Assembly (NCBI GenBank): GCA_963741755.1
Contig: CAVUJG010000016.1
Location: 21,562 to 85,561, forward strand
Length of the DNA: 64,000 nucleotides
From: Sva-07 sp963741755
Lineage (GTDB): Bacteria > Actinomycetota > Acidimicrobiia > Acidimicrobiales > Ilumatobacteraceae
Direction: 5' to 3'
Shown here: positions 37,034-45,942 of the stretch, piece after piece
Layout of the letters: each line of letters opens with the position of its first letter
How positions within the stretch are numbered: position 1 is the stretch's first letter
Made by a program: the position numbers and the translations under genes
Notes under the pieces: model-generated
Seen by the model: the letters and a program-made list of their open reading frames with translations, nothing else
What the model was told of the DNA's origin: nothing
Database searches by the model: none

Positions 37034-37240
37034 CACATCCTCTACGACGCCTGAACCCCTCGAACCGTGGCACATCAGACACGATCTTTTCGAGATGCCG
37101 CGTCAACACACCCGGCTGTCTGCTCGTCAGGAGCATTGATTCGCCCCCACGCGACTCGGAAACCTCGTGGTCGGACAACCCAGATGTGTGCCGAACACAG
37201 CACGATCGGTGACGTTCAGGCAGCCGCTGGAACGGGCCGG

Positions 37241-38284
37241 TCAGGTCCGTGACCACGTCGCATTGCGTCCGGTCCCGTCGACGATGACGCTGCCGGCCGC
37301 CTTCAGTTCGGTGAGCACCAACCGGATCGTGTTGTCCGACACTCCGGGCACCGCACGACGGATGTCAGCGATCGCGAACTGGGCTGGTGCATGCAGCAGC
37401 ACGTAGTCGCGGATCCGGTCCTGTTTCGTACCTGCCGACGTGCCCGCTGCGACGCGAGCTGCGAATCGTTCGTACGCCTGAGCGATCCGGTCCAAGAAGT
37501 AGCCGGCCCACGGCCAGACGTCGTGGGTGCCGTCATCGAACCAGCCGGTCGTGGACGCAGCCAAGGTGACGTAGTAGTCGTCCTTCGTGTCGAAGATCAG
37601 CTGTTCGACTGACACATACCGGCCGACGCCGTACCCGACTCGTTGCATGAGATGCGCAGTCAACAGTCGGGTGACGCGTCCATTGCCGTCCGCGAACGGG
37701 TGGATACACAACACGTCAAGAGCGAACGCGGCGACGACGAGCAGCGGATGTATTCGACCTTCGTCGAGGGCGGTGTTGGTGCGGTCGACGAGCTCGACGA
37801 TGTAGTTCTCCGTCTGCGCGGCGGGGACCGGCTCGAACCGAACCGTTTTCGTTCCGTCGGTGTTGCGCTCGACGACGAGATTGTCGTCGAGTTTGAATCG
37901 GCCGCCACCACCGTCGACGAAACTGAACAGCAGCCGATGCAGATGCAATATCAGCCCGACACTGAGTGGACCCGGGTCGTCATGTTGGAGGTAGTCCTGC
38001 GCAGCGGTGTACCCGGCGAACTCGGCTTCGGACCGGTTCTTGAACCGTGAGGGGTTTGCCGAGACGAGCCCGGCGACGCGTCGCTCGGCGACGATGACCC
38101 CCTCGATTGCGGATGACGCAGTGATCGACTCGATGCGGGCCTGTTCACGCAATGCGTCGAGGAGCTGGGGTAGTTGATCGGCATACCGTGCTTCGGCACC
38201 GGCTGCCAGATCGATCGTGCGAAGGGTCGCCACGATTGCGCCTGGGACCGGGTCGAGGGTGTCGGGTCGTTGGAAACTCCGCAT
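37241..38284 (-). CDS. Fic-family AMP-transferase
   Basis: 347 residues. The catalytic Fic motif is HPFADGNGRVTR (about residue 210), fitting HXFX(D/E)GNGRXXR, so the AMPylation site is intact. An inhibitory helix of class II type, with the (S/T)XXXE(G/N) motif in SSAIEGV, lies in the N-terminal part (about residue 55). A C-terminal winged helix follows (FAIADIRRAVPGVSDNTIRLVLTEL). ATG 38284 is the natural start; the open frame to 38473 comes from repeats. It is the last gene of the first inserted cassette. Confidence 0.9.
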   Translation of the reverse strand: MRSFQRPDTLDPVPGAIVATLRTIDLAAGAEARYADQLPQLLDALREQARIESITASSAIEGVIVAERRVAGLVSANPSRFKNRSEAEFAGYTAAQDYLQHDDPGPLSVGLILHLHRLLFSFVDGGGGRFKLDDNLVVERNTDGTKTVRFEPVPAAQTENYIVELVDRTNTALDEGRIHPLLVVAAFALDVLCIHPFADGNGRVTRLLTAHLMQRVGYGVGRYVSVEQLIFDTKDDYYVTLAASTTGWFDDGTHDVWPWAGYFLDRIAQAYERFAARVAAGTSAGTKQDRIRDYVLLHAPAQFAIADIRRAVPGVSDNTIRLVLTELKAAGSVIVDGTGRNATWSRT

Positions 38285-38437
38285 AGAAACATCACAAACA
38301 TACCAAACGTCTCGCATATTGTGATGATTGTTGCTGTGGTTGGTGGACATCGCTCCAACGCCGCCGGCAACGTTCCAAGCGGTCATCGACACTGACAGGC
38401 GACCACCCTTGTCCCAATCAGAACACCCGAACACACG

Positions 38438-38468
38438 TTTGTCCCATATTTTGTCCCATATATGGGAC
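38438..38468. repeat. Tandem TTTGTCCCATAT repeats with a 16-bp palindrome
   Basis: TTTGTCCCATAT occurs twice without a gap (38438-38449, 38450-38461), the second forming the perfect palindrome GTCCCATATATGGGAC (38453-38468). It is upstream of the Fic gene and about 100 bp left of attachment copy 2. Local GC is lower than the surroundings. Confidence 0.75.
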
Positions 38469-38560
38469 GGCATTGATCAACACGCAACAACACGGGTCCG
38501 CACAAAAGCCCTGATCAGACGGCATCCAGCGGACGCAGCGATCCTGGCTGGACGTCTTTG

Positions 38561-38628
38561 AACGCATTCGTAATGCGTAGGTCGCGAGTTCGATTCTCGC
38601 TCTGGGCTCCACGAAACACCAGGTAGAT
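38561..38628 (+). other. Attachment site copy 2
   Basis: The tRNA-Thr 3' half without its 5' half, with 17 more matching bases. It is preceded by TGGACGTCTTTG, similar to copy 3. Not a functional tRNA. Confidence 0.75.
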
Positions 38629-38854
38629 GGCGGTGAGACTCCAGGGTCTCGCTTCGGAAACTGGTTTGTCCCATATCGCTCCCGTCCATCTGGTCGGGAG
38701 ATCGGCACGGCGACGTGAATATCGGGTGCTCGGTTTGGGCTGCGATGAACGCTTCGTCGGTCGTGCGGCGTGAGATGTGCCCACCAAGTGTGTCGGCGGT
38801 GGTCCGACATCGCCATGCTCAGGGACCGCTTCACGGCGGGCTACTGGCATCGCG
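38629..38854. other. Gap containing one TTTGTCCCATAT repeat
   Basis: Region between attachment copy 2 and the lipoprotein gene. One exact TTTGTCCCATAT lies at 38665-38676; no gene is seen. Confidence 0.55.
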
Positions 38855-40114
38855 ATGGGCAACTACGGTGAGGTTGTGGAACGCACATGGTCTGCCACGA
38901 CGGTTCTCATCGGCCTCGCCCTGATGGGTTTGGCGGCATGTGCCGATTCGGACTCGGGGTCGTCGGATACGGCTGCGCCATCCGAACCCACCGCCTCACC
39001 AGTCGAGTCAGCGGTCTCGGACAAGCGGGTCGACCTGGATTTTCCTGCCGCGTCGCCCGACCTGTCGCTCGGTGCCCCGATCGTCCGCCCATTCGACGGG
39101 TTGCCTCTGGCCGACATCGCCGTGTCGCCCGACGCAGACCGCATCGCCGCATCCCGAGAAAGCGAGGTCTGTATCGTCTCGACATCACCGGAAGTTCCGA
39201 CGAGTGCGGATCGCTGCTACCCGTTTCCGAGTGGGATCGCGCCTGGCTCGGTCACGTGGTCGCCCGACGGAACAGCAATCGTGTTCCACCACAATCTCCT
39301 CCAATTCGGCCAGGAGCCCGACCTCGTCGAGTTGGACCTCGCCACCGGCGAGCTGACGGTGTTGACCGACGATGGCGTGCCAATCGTTGGTGGTGAAGGC
39401 GGCGACATCGACGTCGCACCAACGTTCACCCCGGACGGAACCCTGTACTTCTTCCGCCTCGACGACCCGAGCGACGGTGTCCAGGCGGTGCTGCATCGGT
39501 ATGACGGCGACGGGGTGGCCACCGCGATCGGCCCAGCTCTCGTTGGCGTGCCCCCACGGGCAGGTCGCAGCGTTTCGGATGATTCGATCGTGATCATGTT
39601 GTCAGGGCTCGGGAACTCCGAGCTGGTCTCGGTCGACGTCGACGGTGGAACGAGTCGCTCGATCGTGATCGAGGGACCGAGTCCGGCAGTCGCCGACGTG
39701 GCCGGAGATCGGGCGCTCCTGGTCGCTCCCAGTGGGGTGGCTCTCAGCAGCTTCGACCTGGGGGTCGCCGATTTCACCTCCGGCATCATCGCCCCGATCG
39801 ACATTCCGCAACTCGGAGCCTCTTCGATGCGGGTTACCGGCGGGGGACTGTCGCCCGACGGAACTCAGGTCGCGCTGATTCTCGCGGATCAGGACGACCC
39901 CGACGGGCACCTGCTCCTCGTGGCCGACATCACCGCCAACGGATCAGTCGGGCCCCTCACCGTCCTGGCGACTGGGCCGGAGTTCGCCCCGAACGCCGGC
40001 GACCTGACCATCAAGCCCGCCGGCCTCGGCCGTCTCGGCGAGATCGCGTGGACCGATGCCGCTCTCATCTACAGCCTCGGCCCCGACCAGATCGTCGCGC
40101 TCCCGCTGCTCTGA
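38855..40114 (+). CDS. Lipoprotein with TolB/WD40-type beta-propeller
   Basis: About 419 residues. A signal peptide with lipobox LAAC (GLALMGLAACADSDSG) is followed by a Ser/Pro/Asp linker and a propeller with repeated blade motifs such as ISVSPDADRIAAS-like, TWSPDGTAIVFH, TFTPDGTLYFFRL and LSPDGTQVALILAD. Role unknown; such propellers bind ligands or partners outside the membrane. The start is ATG 38855 or GTG 38876, both weakly supported. It is the only gene in the second inserted cassette. Confidence 0.7.
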   Translation: MGNYGEVVERTWSATTVLIGLALMGLAACADSDSGSSDTAAPSEPTASPVESAVSDKRVDLDFPAASPDLSLGAPIVRPFDGLPLADIAVSPDADRIAASRESEVCIVSTSPEVPTSADRCYPFPSGIAPGSVTWSPDGTAIVFHHNLLQFGQEPDLVELDLATGELTVLTDDGVPIVGGEGGDIDVAPTFTPDGTLYFFRLDDPSDGVQAVLHRYDGDGVATAIGPALVGVPPRAGRSVSDDSIVIMLSGLGNSELVSVDVDGGTSRSIVIEGPSPAVADVAGDRALLVAPSGVALSSFDLGVADFTSGIIAPIDIPQLGASSMRVTGGGLSPDGTQVALILADQDDPDGHLLLVADITANGSVGPLTVLATGPEFAPNAGDLTIKPAGLGRLGEIAWTDAALIYSLGPDQIVALPLL

Positions 40115-40256
40115 CCACCCCGCTGGCGGCCGCTCAACCGACTGGCTGGAGCGTCGGCGCAGCAATCGATTCACCAGGATTGACTTGTTCCGCTCGATAT
40201 GCGCTCGTCAAATCGCCAGAACAGCCACTCGGAACGACCCTGACCGGACGCCCTTG

Positions 40257-40307
40257 AACGCGTTCGTACTGCGTAGGTCGCGAGTTCGATTCTCGCTCTG
40301 GGCTCCA
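40257..40307 (+). other. Attachment site copy 3
   Basis: The same 51-nt tRNA-Thr 3' half with two differences in the anticodon arm. It is preceded by CGGACGCCCTTG, matching the context of copy 2, and marks the right end of the inserted DNA. Confidence 0.7.
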
Positions 40308-40326
40308 CTCGCTTCGTTCAGTGACG

Positions 40327-40740
40327 TCACGCCGACGCGCCGTCGTCGATCGACGGGTCCAGCGATGGGGGATGCACGCTCCTCAATGCGAGGAACTCGC
40401 CGATCTTCAGCAGTTTCGGCGGACGTTTGGTTCCCGAAGGCAGCCGTCGGTACGCCTCGTCGAGGTCGATCAACTCGGGGTCGACCACATCGACGGCATC
40501 ACCGTCGATCTCGACCGTTGCGGCGCCCGCAGCGAGCACGTTGCGCACCCAATCCGAACGCGAGCCGTACACCAACATCACGATGAACCCATCGTCGACT
40601 GGCATCGCCTCGACCGGCGTTCGATATGCCTGGCCCGACGTGCGACCGACGTGGCGAATCACGTGCCACTTGCCATTTCGAACCGACCGCGGGTTGAAGA
40701 CCCGCTTGTTGACCTGTCCCCACCACAGCGGCATCGGCAT
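40327..40740 (-). CDS. Ddn-like deazaflavin-dependent nitroreductase family protein
   Basis: 137 residues of the DUF385/Ddn fold. HVIRHVGRTSGQAYRTPVEAMPVDDGFIVMLVYGSRSDWVRN is the typical core, and VEIDGDAVDV follows. Members use F420H2 or related flavins in redox reactions. It is three bases from the acetyltransferase gene on the same strand and lies just outside the inserted DNA. Confidence 0.8.
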   Translation of the reverse strand: MPMPLWWGQVNKRVFNPRSVRNGKWHVIRHVGRTSGQAYRTPVEAMPVDDGFIVMLVYGSRSDWVRNVLAAGAATVEIDGDAVDVVDPELIDLDEAYRRLPSGTKRPPKLLKIGEFLALRSVHPPSLDPSIDDGASA

Positions 40741-40743
40741 GGG

Positions 40744-41337
40744 TCACCGCCCGCGCTGAGACGGTGGTCGCCACATCGGCCACATCGGCGGGCTGTCGTC
40801 GACGGAGAACTCACCGGTCACCTCGAAGCCGTGACGTTCGTACAGTGCCCGGCTACGTGGTGACGTCGCTTCGAGATAGGCCGGCTCGGCCGCCTCGTCG
40901 ATTCGCTCGACGGTGTGCGCCAGCGTGCGGCCCCCCAATCCCCTGCCCTGTGCCGCCGGCCTCACGCCGATCGCCAGGAGATACCAGCAGTCGTCGACTG
41001 GATGATGTTCGTCCATTGCGGCGGCCAGCGCCCCCAGCCGGTCCATCTGCCCCTCGATCGCCATGGCGAAGGCCTCGCCATGTTCGACCCAGTACTCGTC
41101 GCCCACGGTGACGCCCGCAGGCTGCCAGAGCGCCGCCACCTCGTCGGCGACCACACTGCACCCAATCGGGAGGTACATGTGCTCGGCCAGGTACCCGAAC
41201 ATCGCCTCGAGCAGCCGGGGCCGGGCCGCCAGATCGGGGAAGACCCACTCGAAGACCGGATCGTCAATGAAGGAATCGGCGAGCACGCCGGCCACGCTGT
41301 CGAGGTCGTTCATGGTCGCAGTGCGAATCTCGCTCAT
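40744..41337 (-). CDS. GNAT-family N-acetyltransferase
   Basis: 197 residues, GNAT fold with the acetyl-CoA-binding motif A LLAIGVRPAAQGRGLGGRTLAHT (about 115-137; Q-x-x-G-x-G/A present as QGRGLG). Motif B is in YLEATSPRSRALYERHGFEV. The substrate is not predictable. It is in an operon with the Ddn-like gene. Confidence 0.85.
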   Translation of the reverse strand: MSEIRTATMNDLDSVAGVLADSFIDDPVFEWVFPDLAARPRLLEAMFGYLAEHMYLPIGCSVVADEVAALWQPAGVTVGDEYWVEHGEAFAMAIEGQMDRLGALAAAMDEHHPVDDCWYLLAIGVRPAAQGRGLGGRTLAHTVERIDEAAEPAYLEATSPRSRALYERHGFEVTGEFSVDDSPPMWPMWRPPSQRGR

Positions 41338-41507
41338 TCGGCCATCTTCGCATCTGTGAGAGCACGAGCTCGTTGAGACGTCGCGATGCCGAGCCCGTGC
41401 AGAGCGTCGCGCTCGCAGGATTCCGACCGGTTCCCCGGGTACCTGCTGTGCGTCGAATCCATGCCGTGCGTTCGCTCTCAGTCAGAACGCGACGACGGCA
41501 CGAAGAC

Positions 41508-42035
41508 TCAACCGTCGGTTGCGGCATCCTTCTGCAGTTCGGCGGTGTCGGCCTCGAGCTGCTTCTGCTCGACCTTGTCGGCCTTGGCCATCGCTGCTGC
41601 CACCTTGGCGCCCATGTCGGAGACGCCGACCACGACGAGACCAGCCTGGCCAGCATCGAGGTTCTCGCCGAGCTCCTTGAGGTCCTTGCGGCTCATTCCC
41701 GCTGCAGCGTGACCCGCGAGCGCCCCGAGTGCGGCGCCGCCGCCCGTGGTGGCGGCGAGCAGTCCGCCGCCGATCGCTGCGGCAGGGAACAGCGCGATGA
41801 CGAGGCCCGTGGCCAGTCCGACGGTCCCGCCGCCCACGGCACCGACGCGTGTCGGCGTCTCGTGCTTCTTGACGATCTTGACCTTGCCGTTGTCCTTGCG
41901 CTCGATCACAGCGGCGTCGTAGGCGTCGATCAGCCCGGCCTCGGTGTGCAGGTCGTGGACGGCTTCGTAGTCGGCCGTCGCGTCCTCAACGTTCGAGTAC
42001 ACCCCGACGTACGCGATGAATGTGTCCATTGCCAT
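41508..42035 (-). CDS. DUF1269-family membrane protein
   Basis: 175 residues. The N-terminal soluble stretch TFIAYVGVYSNVEDATADYEAV precedes a Gly/Ala-rich membrane segment (GAVGGGTVGLATGLVIALFPAAAIGGGLLAAT) and a second soluble part. This is the layout of DUF1269 proteins, whose function is unknown. AGGAG stands at a good distance before ATG 42035. Confidence 0.75.
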   Translation of the reverse strand: MAMDTFIAYVGVYSNVEDATADYEAVHDLHTEAGLIDAYDAAVIERKDNGKVKIVKKHETPTRVGAVGGGTVGLATGLVIALFPAAAIGGGLLAATTGGGAALGALAGHAAAGMSRKDLKELGENLDAGQAGLVVVGVSDMGAKVAAAMAKADKVEQKQLEADTAELQKDAATDG

Positions 42036-42271
42036 GTGCTGCTCCTTTGTTGGTAAATCGTGTGACTACGCGATCTTTGCGCGACCGGACCGCAACTCGC
42101 ATCACCCAAGGTGGACGATGTCATCGCACGCGGGACGGCGACGATCGACGTTCGCGGCTCAGTCACTCGCATGGGATGATGGAAAGCGATCGGCGCTGAC
42201 CGATACTCGTTTTCATGGGAGCGGCTCGCCGCGACCCAGGCGAACCGTCCGATCTCGAAGGAGTCCTGATC

Positions 42272-43141
42272 ATGGGCAAGAAGAAGCACTCGAAGAAGGC
42301 CAAGCAGCACGAATCCACCGACGGGCTGCTGCCGACGCTCGGCGACCAACAGCCCGCAGAGCCGGGTGCGAAGCTCAAGCGCAAGGAATACGAGGCCGAG
42401 CTCGAAGTACTGCAGGGCGAGCTCGTCGCGATGCAGGAATGGGTCAAGGCCACCGGCGCCAAGGTCTGCATCGTGTTCGAAGGGCGCGACACCGCCGGCA
42501 AGGGCGGCACGATCAAGCGCATCACCGAGCGGGTGAGCCCCCGCACGTTCCGCCTCGTTGCCCTACCCGCACCCACCGAGCGCGAGAAGTCGCAGATGTA
42601 CCTCCAGCGGTACATGGCGCACTTCCCGGCCGCCGGCGAGGTCGTCATCTTCGACCGCAGTTGGTACAACCGTGCGGGGGTCGAACCCGTGATGGGGTTC
42701 TGCACCCCTGAGCAGACCGAACGGTTCCTCGATCAGGCGCCGGGCGTCGAGAAGGCGATGGTCGAATCGGGCATCATCCTCATCAAGTACTGGCTCGAAG
42801 TGAGCGCCGACGAACAGACCCGTCGATTGAAGGGCCGCATCGACGATCCCCGCAAGATCTGGAAACTGTCGGACATGGACCTCAAGTCCTACAGCCGCTG
42901 GTACGACTACTCGCGCGCTCGCGATGCGATGCTCGCCGCCACTGACACGTCGTGGGCCCCGTGGTTCATCGCCCACACCGACGACAAGAAGCGCGGCCGT
43001 CTGAACATCATCTCGCACCTCCTCTCGCAGGTGCCGTACGAGAAGGTCGACCGGCCCGAGATCAAGCTGCCCCGCCGACAGGCCGCCCGCGGCTACGTCG
43101 AACCCGACCTGCCGTTGCGGCACATCCCCGAGCCCTACTGA
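42272..43141 (+). CDS. ppk2: Polyphosphate kinase 2
   Basis: 289 residues. Walker A FEGRDTAGKGGTIKRI and the lid/Walker B FDRSWYNRAGVE are characteristic of PPK2, with RKIWKLSDMDLKSYSRWYDYS further on. The enzyme transfers phosphate between polyphosphate and nucleotides, often making GTP or ATP from polyP. ATG 42272 follows GGAG at six to seven bases; the N-terminus is lysine-rich. The P-type ATPase gene begins 20 nt downstream. Confidence 0.93.
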   Translation: MGKKKHSKKAKQHESTDGLLPTLGDQQPAEPGAKLKRKEYEAELEVLQGELVAMQEWVKATGAKVCIVFEGRDTAGKGGTIKRITERVSPRTFRLVALPAPTEREKSQMYLQRYMAHFPAAGEVVIFDRSWYNRAGVEPVMGFCTPEQTERFLDQAPGVEKAMVESGIILIKYWLEVSADEQTRRLKGRIDDPRKIWKLSDMDLKSYSRWYDYSRARDAMLAATDTSWAPWFIAHTDDKKRGRLNIISHLLSQVPYEKVDRPEIKLPRRQAARGYVEPDLPLRHIPEPY

Positions 43142-43161
43142 GCACCGCTGAGGACACCACG

Positions 43162-45942
43162 ATGACGATGACCGACGAACCCACCCAGCAACCCGCACCC
43201 AGAGACACGCAGTGGTACTCGCTGTCGGTCGACGACTCCGTCGCACGGCTCGGCGTCGACGCGACATCAGGGTTGAGCGCCGCCGAGGTGACCAGTCGCG
43301 TGGCGAAGTACGGCAAGAACGAGGTCGCCACCGAGCCCCCGCCGACGACGTGGCAGATGGCGAAGGCGCAGATCGCCAACCCGATGAACATCATGCTGCT
43401 GATCGTCAGCATCGCCAGCTTCACGATCGACCAGATCGCGACCGGTGCGATCGTGATGGCGCTGGTGCTGTTCAACGTGATCATGGGCACCAACCAGGAG
43501 CGCAAGGCGATGGCGAGCGTCGACGCGCTCGCCCAGTTGCAGGTGCCGACCGCGAGGGTACGCCGCGACGGCAGCGTGGAGGAGGTCGACGCGGTGGGGC
43601 TCGTGCCGGGCGACATCCTGCTGGTCGAAGCGGGCGACCTGGTCCCCGCCGACGCGCGCATCATCTCCTCGGCGTCGCTCGAGGTCCAGGAAGCGGCGCT
43701 GACCGGCGAGTCGGCGCCGATCGCCAAGGACAGCACCACCCTCGGCGACGAGGAACAGCCTCTCGGCGACCGCACCAACCTCGTGTTCCAGAACACCCAG
43801 GTCACACGCGGCTCCGCCGAACTCGTCGTCGTCGCAACCGGCCAGTCGACCCAGATGGGCCAGATCGCCAACATGGTCACGGCGACGAAGCGGTCGAAAT
43901 CACCGTTGCAGAAGGAACTCGACGACCTGACCAAGATCTTCGGGTTCCTCGCCTGGGGTGCCGTCGCGATCATCGCGATCGTCGGCATCGCTCGCGATCA
44001 GGACCGCGAGACGCTCATGTTGCTCTGCATCTCGACGGCGATCTCCGCGATCCCGACGGGCCTGCCCACCTTCGTCCAGCTGATGCTCTCGTCCGGGGCA
44101 CAGCGGCTCGCCGAGTCGAAAGCCGTGGTCAAGTCGCTCAACGACGTCGAGACGCTCGGCGGCACCACGGTGATCAACAGCGACAAGACCGGCACGCTGA
44201 CGATGAACGCCATGACGTCGGTCACGATGATGACCGGCGGCTCGTGGTACAAGATCGAAGGCAGCGGCTACGCCACGTCCGGCGCCATCCTCGGCCCGGC
44301 AGGTGAACCCACGCCCGACTTCACCGGCCTCGCGCTCGGCTTGGCCCTGTGCAGCGATGCCACCGTCGCCGCCGACGAGTCGATCATCGGCGACCCCACC
44401 GAGGCTGCCCTCGTCGTGCTCGCAGCGAAGATCGGCGTCGACGCCGAGGAGACCCGCCGCACCCTGCCGCGCGTCGCGCTCGTCCCATTCGACTCCGAGT
44501 ACAAGTTCATGGCGACGTTCCACGACCGGCCGGCCCACATGAACCTCAACCTGCTCACCGAGCCGCACTTCATGACCGTCAAGGGTGCGCCCGACGTCGT
44601 CATCGACCGGTGCTCGCAGGCGCTGTGGCACGGCGAGGTCGTGCCGATGGAGCAGGTCCGTCAGGAACTGCTCGACGCCAACCAGCAGCTGTCCGAGAAG
44701 GGCCTACGCGTCCTGGCGTTCGCGGCACGGGCGCTCTCCGATGACACGATGCGCGCCGCCGCCGACGACCCGATGGGCGAGGTGCACGATCTCGTCATGG
44801 TCTCGCTGGTCGGCATCATCGATCCATTGCGGCCGTCGGCGGCCGAAGCGGTCCGTGTCGCTCACGGCGCCGGCATCGACGTCCGCATGATCACCGGTGA
44901 CCACACCGTCACCGCCCGGGCGATCGCCGACCAGTTGGGCCTCGGCCCTGGCGTGATCACCGGAGCCGATCTCCAGAAGCTCAGCGACGACGAGGTCAAG
45001 GCACAACTGCCTCAGCTGCACGTGTTCGGCCGGGTCGCGCCAGAGGACAAGGTGCGTCTCGCCCGCCTGATGCAGGAGGCCGGCCAGGTCGTCGCGATGA
45101 CCGGCGACGCCGTCAACGACGCCGCCGCACTCAAGCAGGCCGACGTCGGCGTGGCGATGGGCAGCGGCTCGGAAGTCACCAAGCAGGCCGGCAAGCTGAT
45201 CCTGACCGACGACAACTTCGGCACCCTGGTCCACGCTGTCGACCTCGGCCGCGACATCTACCGACGGATCTCGTCGTACGTGAAGTTGCAGCTGACGATC
45301 CTGTCGTCGGTGCTGCAGCTGATGCTGATCGCCACGATCCTCAACATCAACGAGGGCGTCGCGCTCTTCCCGATGCAGCTGCTGTTCGCGAAGTTCTTCG
45401 TGGTCGCCACCGTCGTCGTCGGCTTCATCGTCGACGTCCCGGACCCCGGCGTGATGGATCGACCGCCGCGCACTCCCGGTTCGAAGATCGCGACCGGTGC
45501 CCAGACCGTGCGCTGGGTGATCAGCGGCTTCTTGATCGCCGGCTCGGCACTGGCGGTGTTGTCGTGGGGCCCGGGCGAGCCGAGCACCACCGTCGGATCG
45601 ACCTCGATGACCATGGCGTTCGCCGTCGTGGCGTTGAGCGCAGTCAACATGGGATTCGTGATGCGCCGCGAACGGCAGGTGCCATGGTCGGCGCCACTGT
45701 TCCCCTACATGGGCTGGATCATGCTCGGCTGGGCTCTCACCGTCTTTGCGGTCGAACTCGGGATGTTCCAGCGCCTGCTGGACACGGTGTCACTCACCGG
45801 CGCACAATGGGTCCTCGTGATCGCGCTGTCGCTCATCTCGCCGGTCTTCGTCGCCGTCGACAAGGTGCTGCAGATCCGCAAGCTCGATCGGGAACAGCGC
45901 GAGCATCCGTTCGCCGGCCTCGCCATCGGCTCGGGTGACTGA
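43162..45942 (+). CDS. P-type cation-transporting ATPase
   Basis: 926 residues, P2-like. The phosphorylation motif is SDKTGTLT (residue order NSDKTGTLTMN), the A-domain has TGES, the N-domain KGAPD, and the P-domain the hinge motif TGDAVNDAAALKQADVGVAMG. The transmembrane M4 motif is IPTGLP, where Ca2+ pumps have IPEGLP, and the normally GDGVNDAPAL hinge reads GDAVNDAAAL. About ten helices are evident. Its ion cannot be assigned; divergence at the M4 Glu argues against a standard Ca2+ pump. It precedes the SulP gene by overlap. Confidence 0.85.
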   Translation: MTMTDEPTQQPAPRDTQWYSLSVDDSVARLGVDATSGLSAAEVTSRVAKYGKNEVATEPPPTTWQMAKAQIANPMNIMLLIVSIASFTIDQIATGAIVMALVLFNVIMGTNQERKAMASVDALAQLQVPTARVRRDGSVEEVDAVGLVPGDILLVEAGDLVPADARIISSASLEVQEAALTGESAPIAKDSTTLGDEEQPLGDRTNLVFQNTQVTRGSAELVVVATGQSTQMGQIANMVTATKRSKSPLQKELDDLTKIFGFLAWGAVAIIAIVGIARDQDRETLMLLCISTAISAIPTGLPTFVQLMLSSGAQRLAESKAVVKSLNDVETLGGTTVINSDKTGTLTMNAMTSVTMMTGGSWYKIEGSGYATSGAILGPAGEPTPDFTGLALGLALCSDATVAADESIIGDPTEAALVVLAAKIGVDAEETRRTLPRVALVPFDSEYKFMATFHDRPAHMNLNLLTEPHFMTVKGAPDVVIDRCSQALWHGEVVPMEQVRQELLDANQQLSEKGLRVLAFAARALSDDTMRAAADDPMGEVHDLVMVSLVGIIDPLRPSAAEAVRVAHGAGIDVRMITGDHTVTARAIADQLGLGPGVITGADLQKLSDDEVKAQLPQLHVFGRVAPEDKVRLARLMQEAGQVVAMTGDAVNDAAALKQADVGVAMGSGSEVTKQAGKLILTDDNFGTLVHAVDLGRDIYRRISSYVKLQLTILSSVLQLMLIATILNINEGVALFPMQLLFAKFFVVATVVVGFIVDVPDPGVMDRPPRTPGSKIATGAQTVRWVISGFLIAGSALAVLSWGPGEPSTTVGSTSMTMAFAVVALSAVNMGFVMRRERQVPWSAPLFPYMGWIMLGWALTVFAVELGMFQRLLDTVSLTGAQWVLVIALSLISPVFVAVDKVLQIRKLDREQREHPFAGLAIGSGD

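Noticed and set aside
37241..38473. Longer N-terminus for the Fic protein, containing repeated WDK
   Set aside because: The WDK words come from the TTTGTCCCA repeats upstream; Fic similarity begins near ATG 38284.
38561..38611. Second tRNA-Thr gene
   Set aside because: Only the 3' half is present: no acceptor 5' strand and no D-arm. The same applies at 40257, which also has changes in the anticodon arm.
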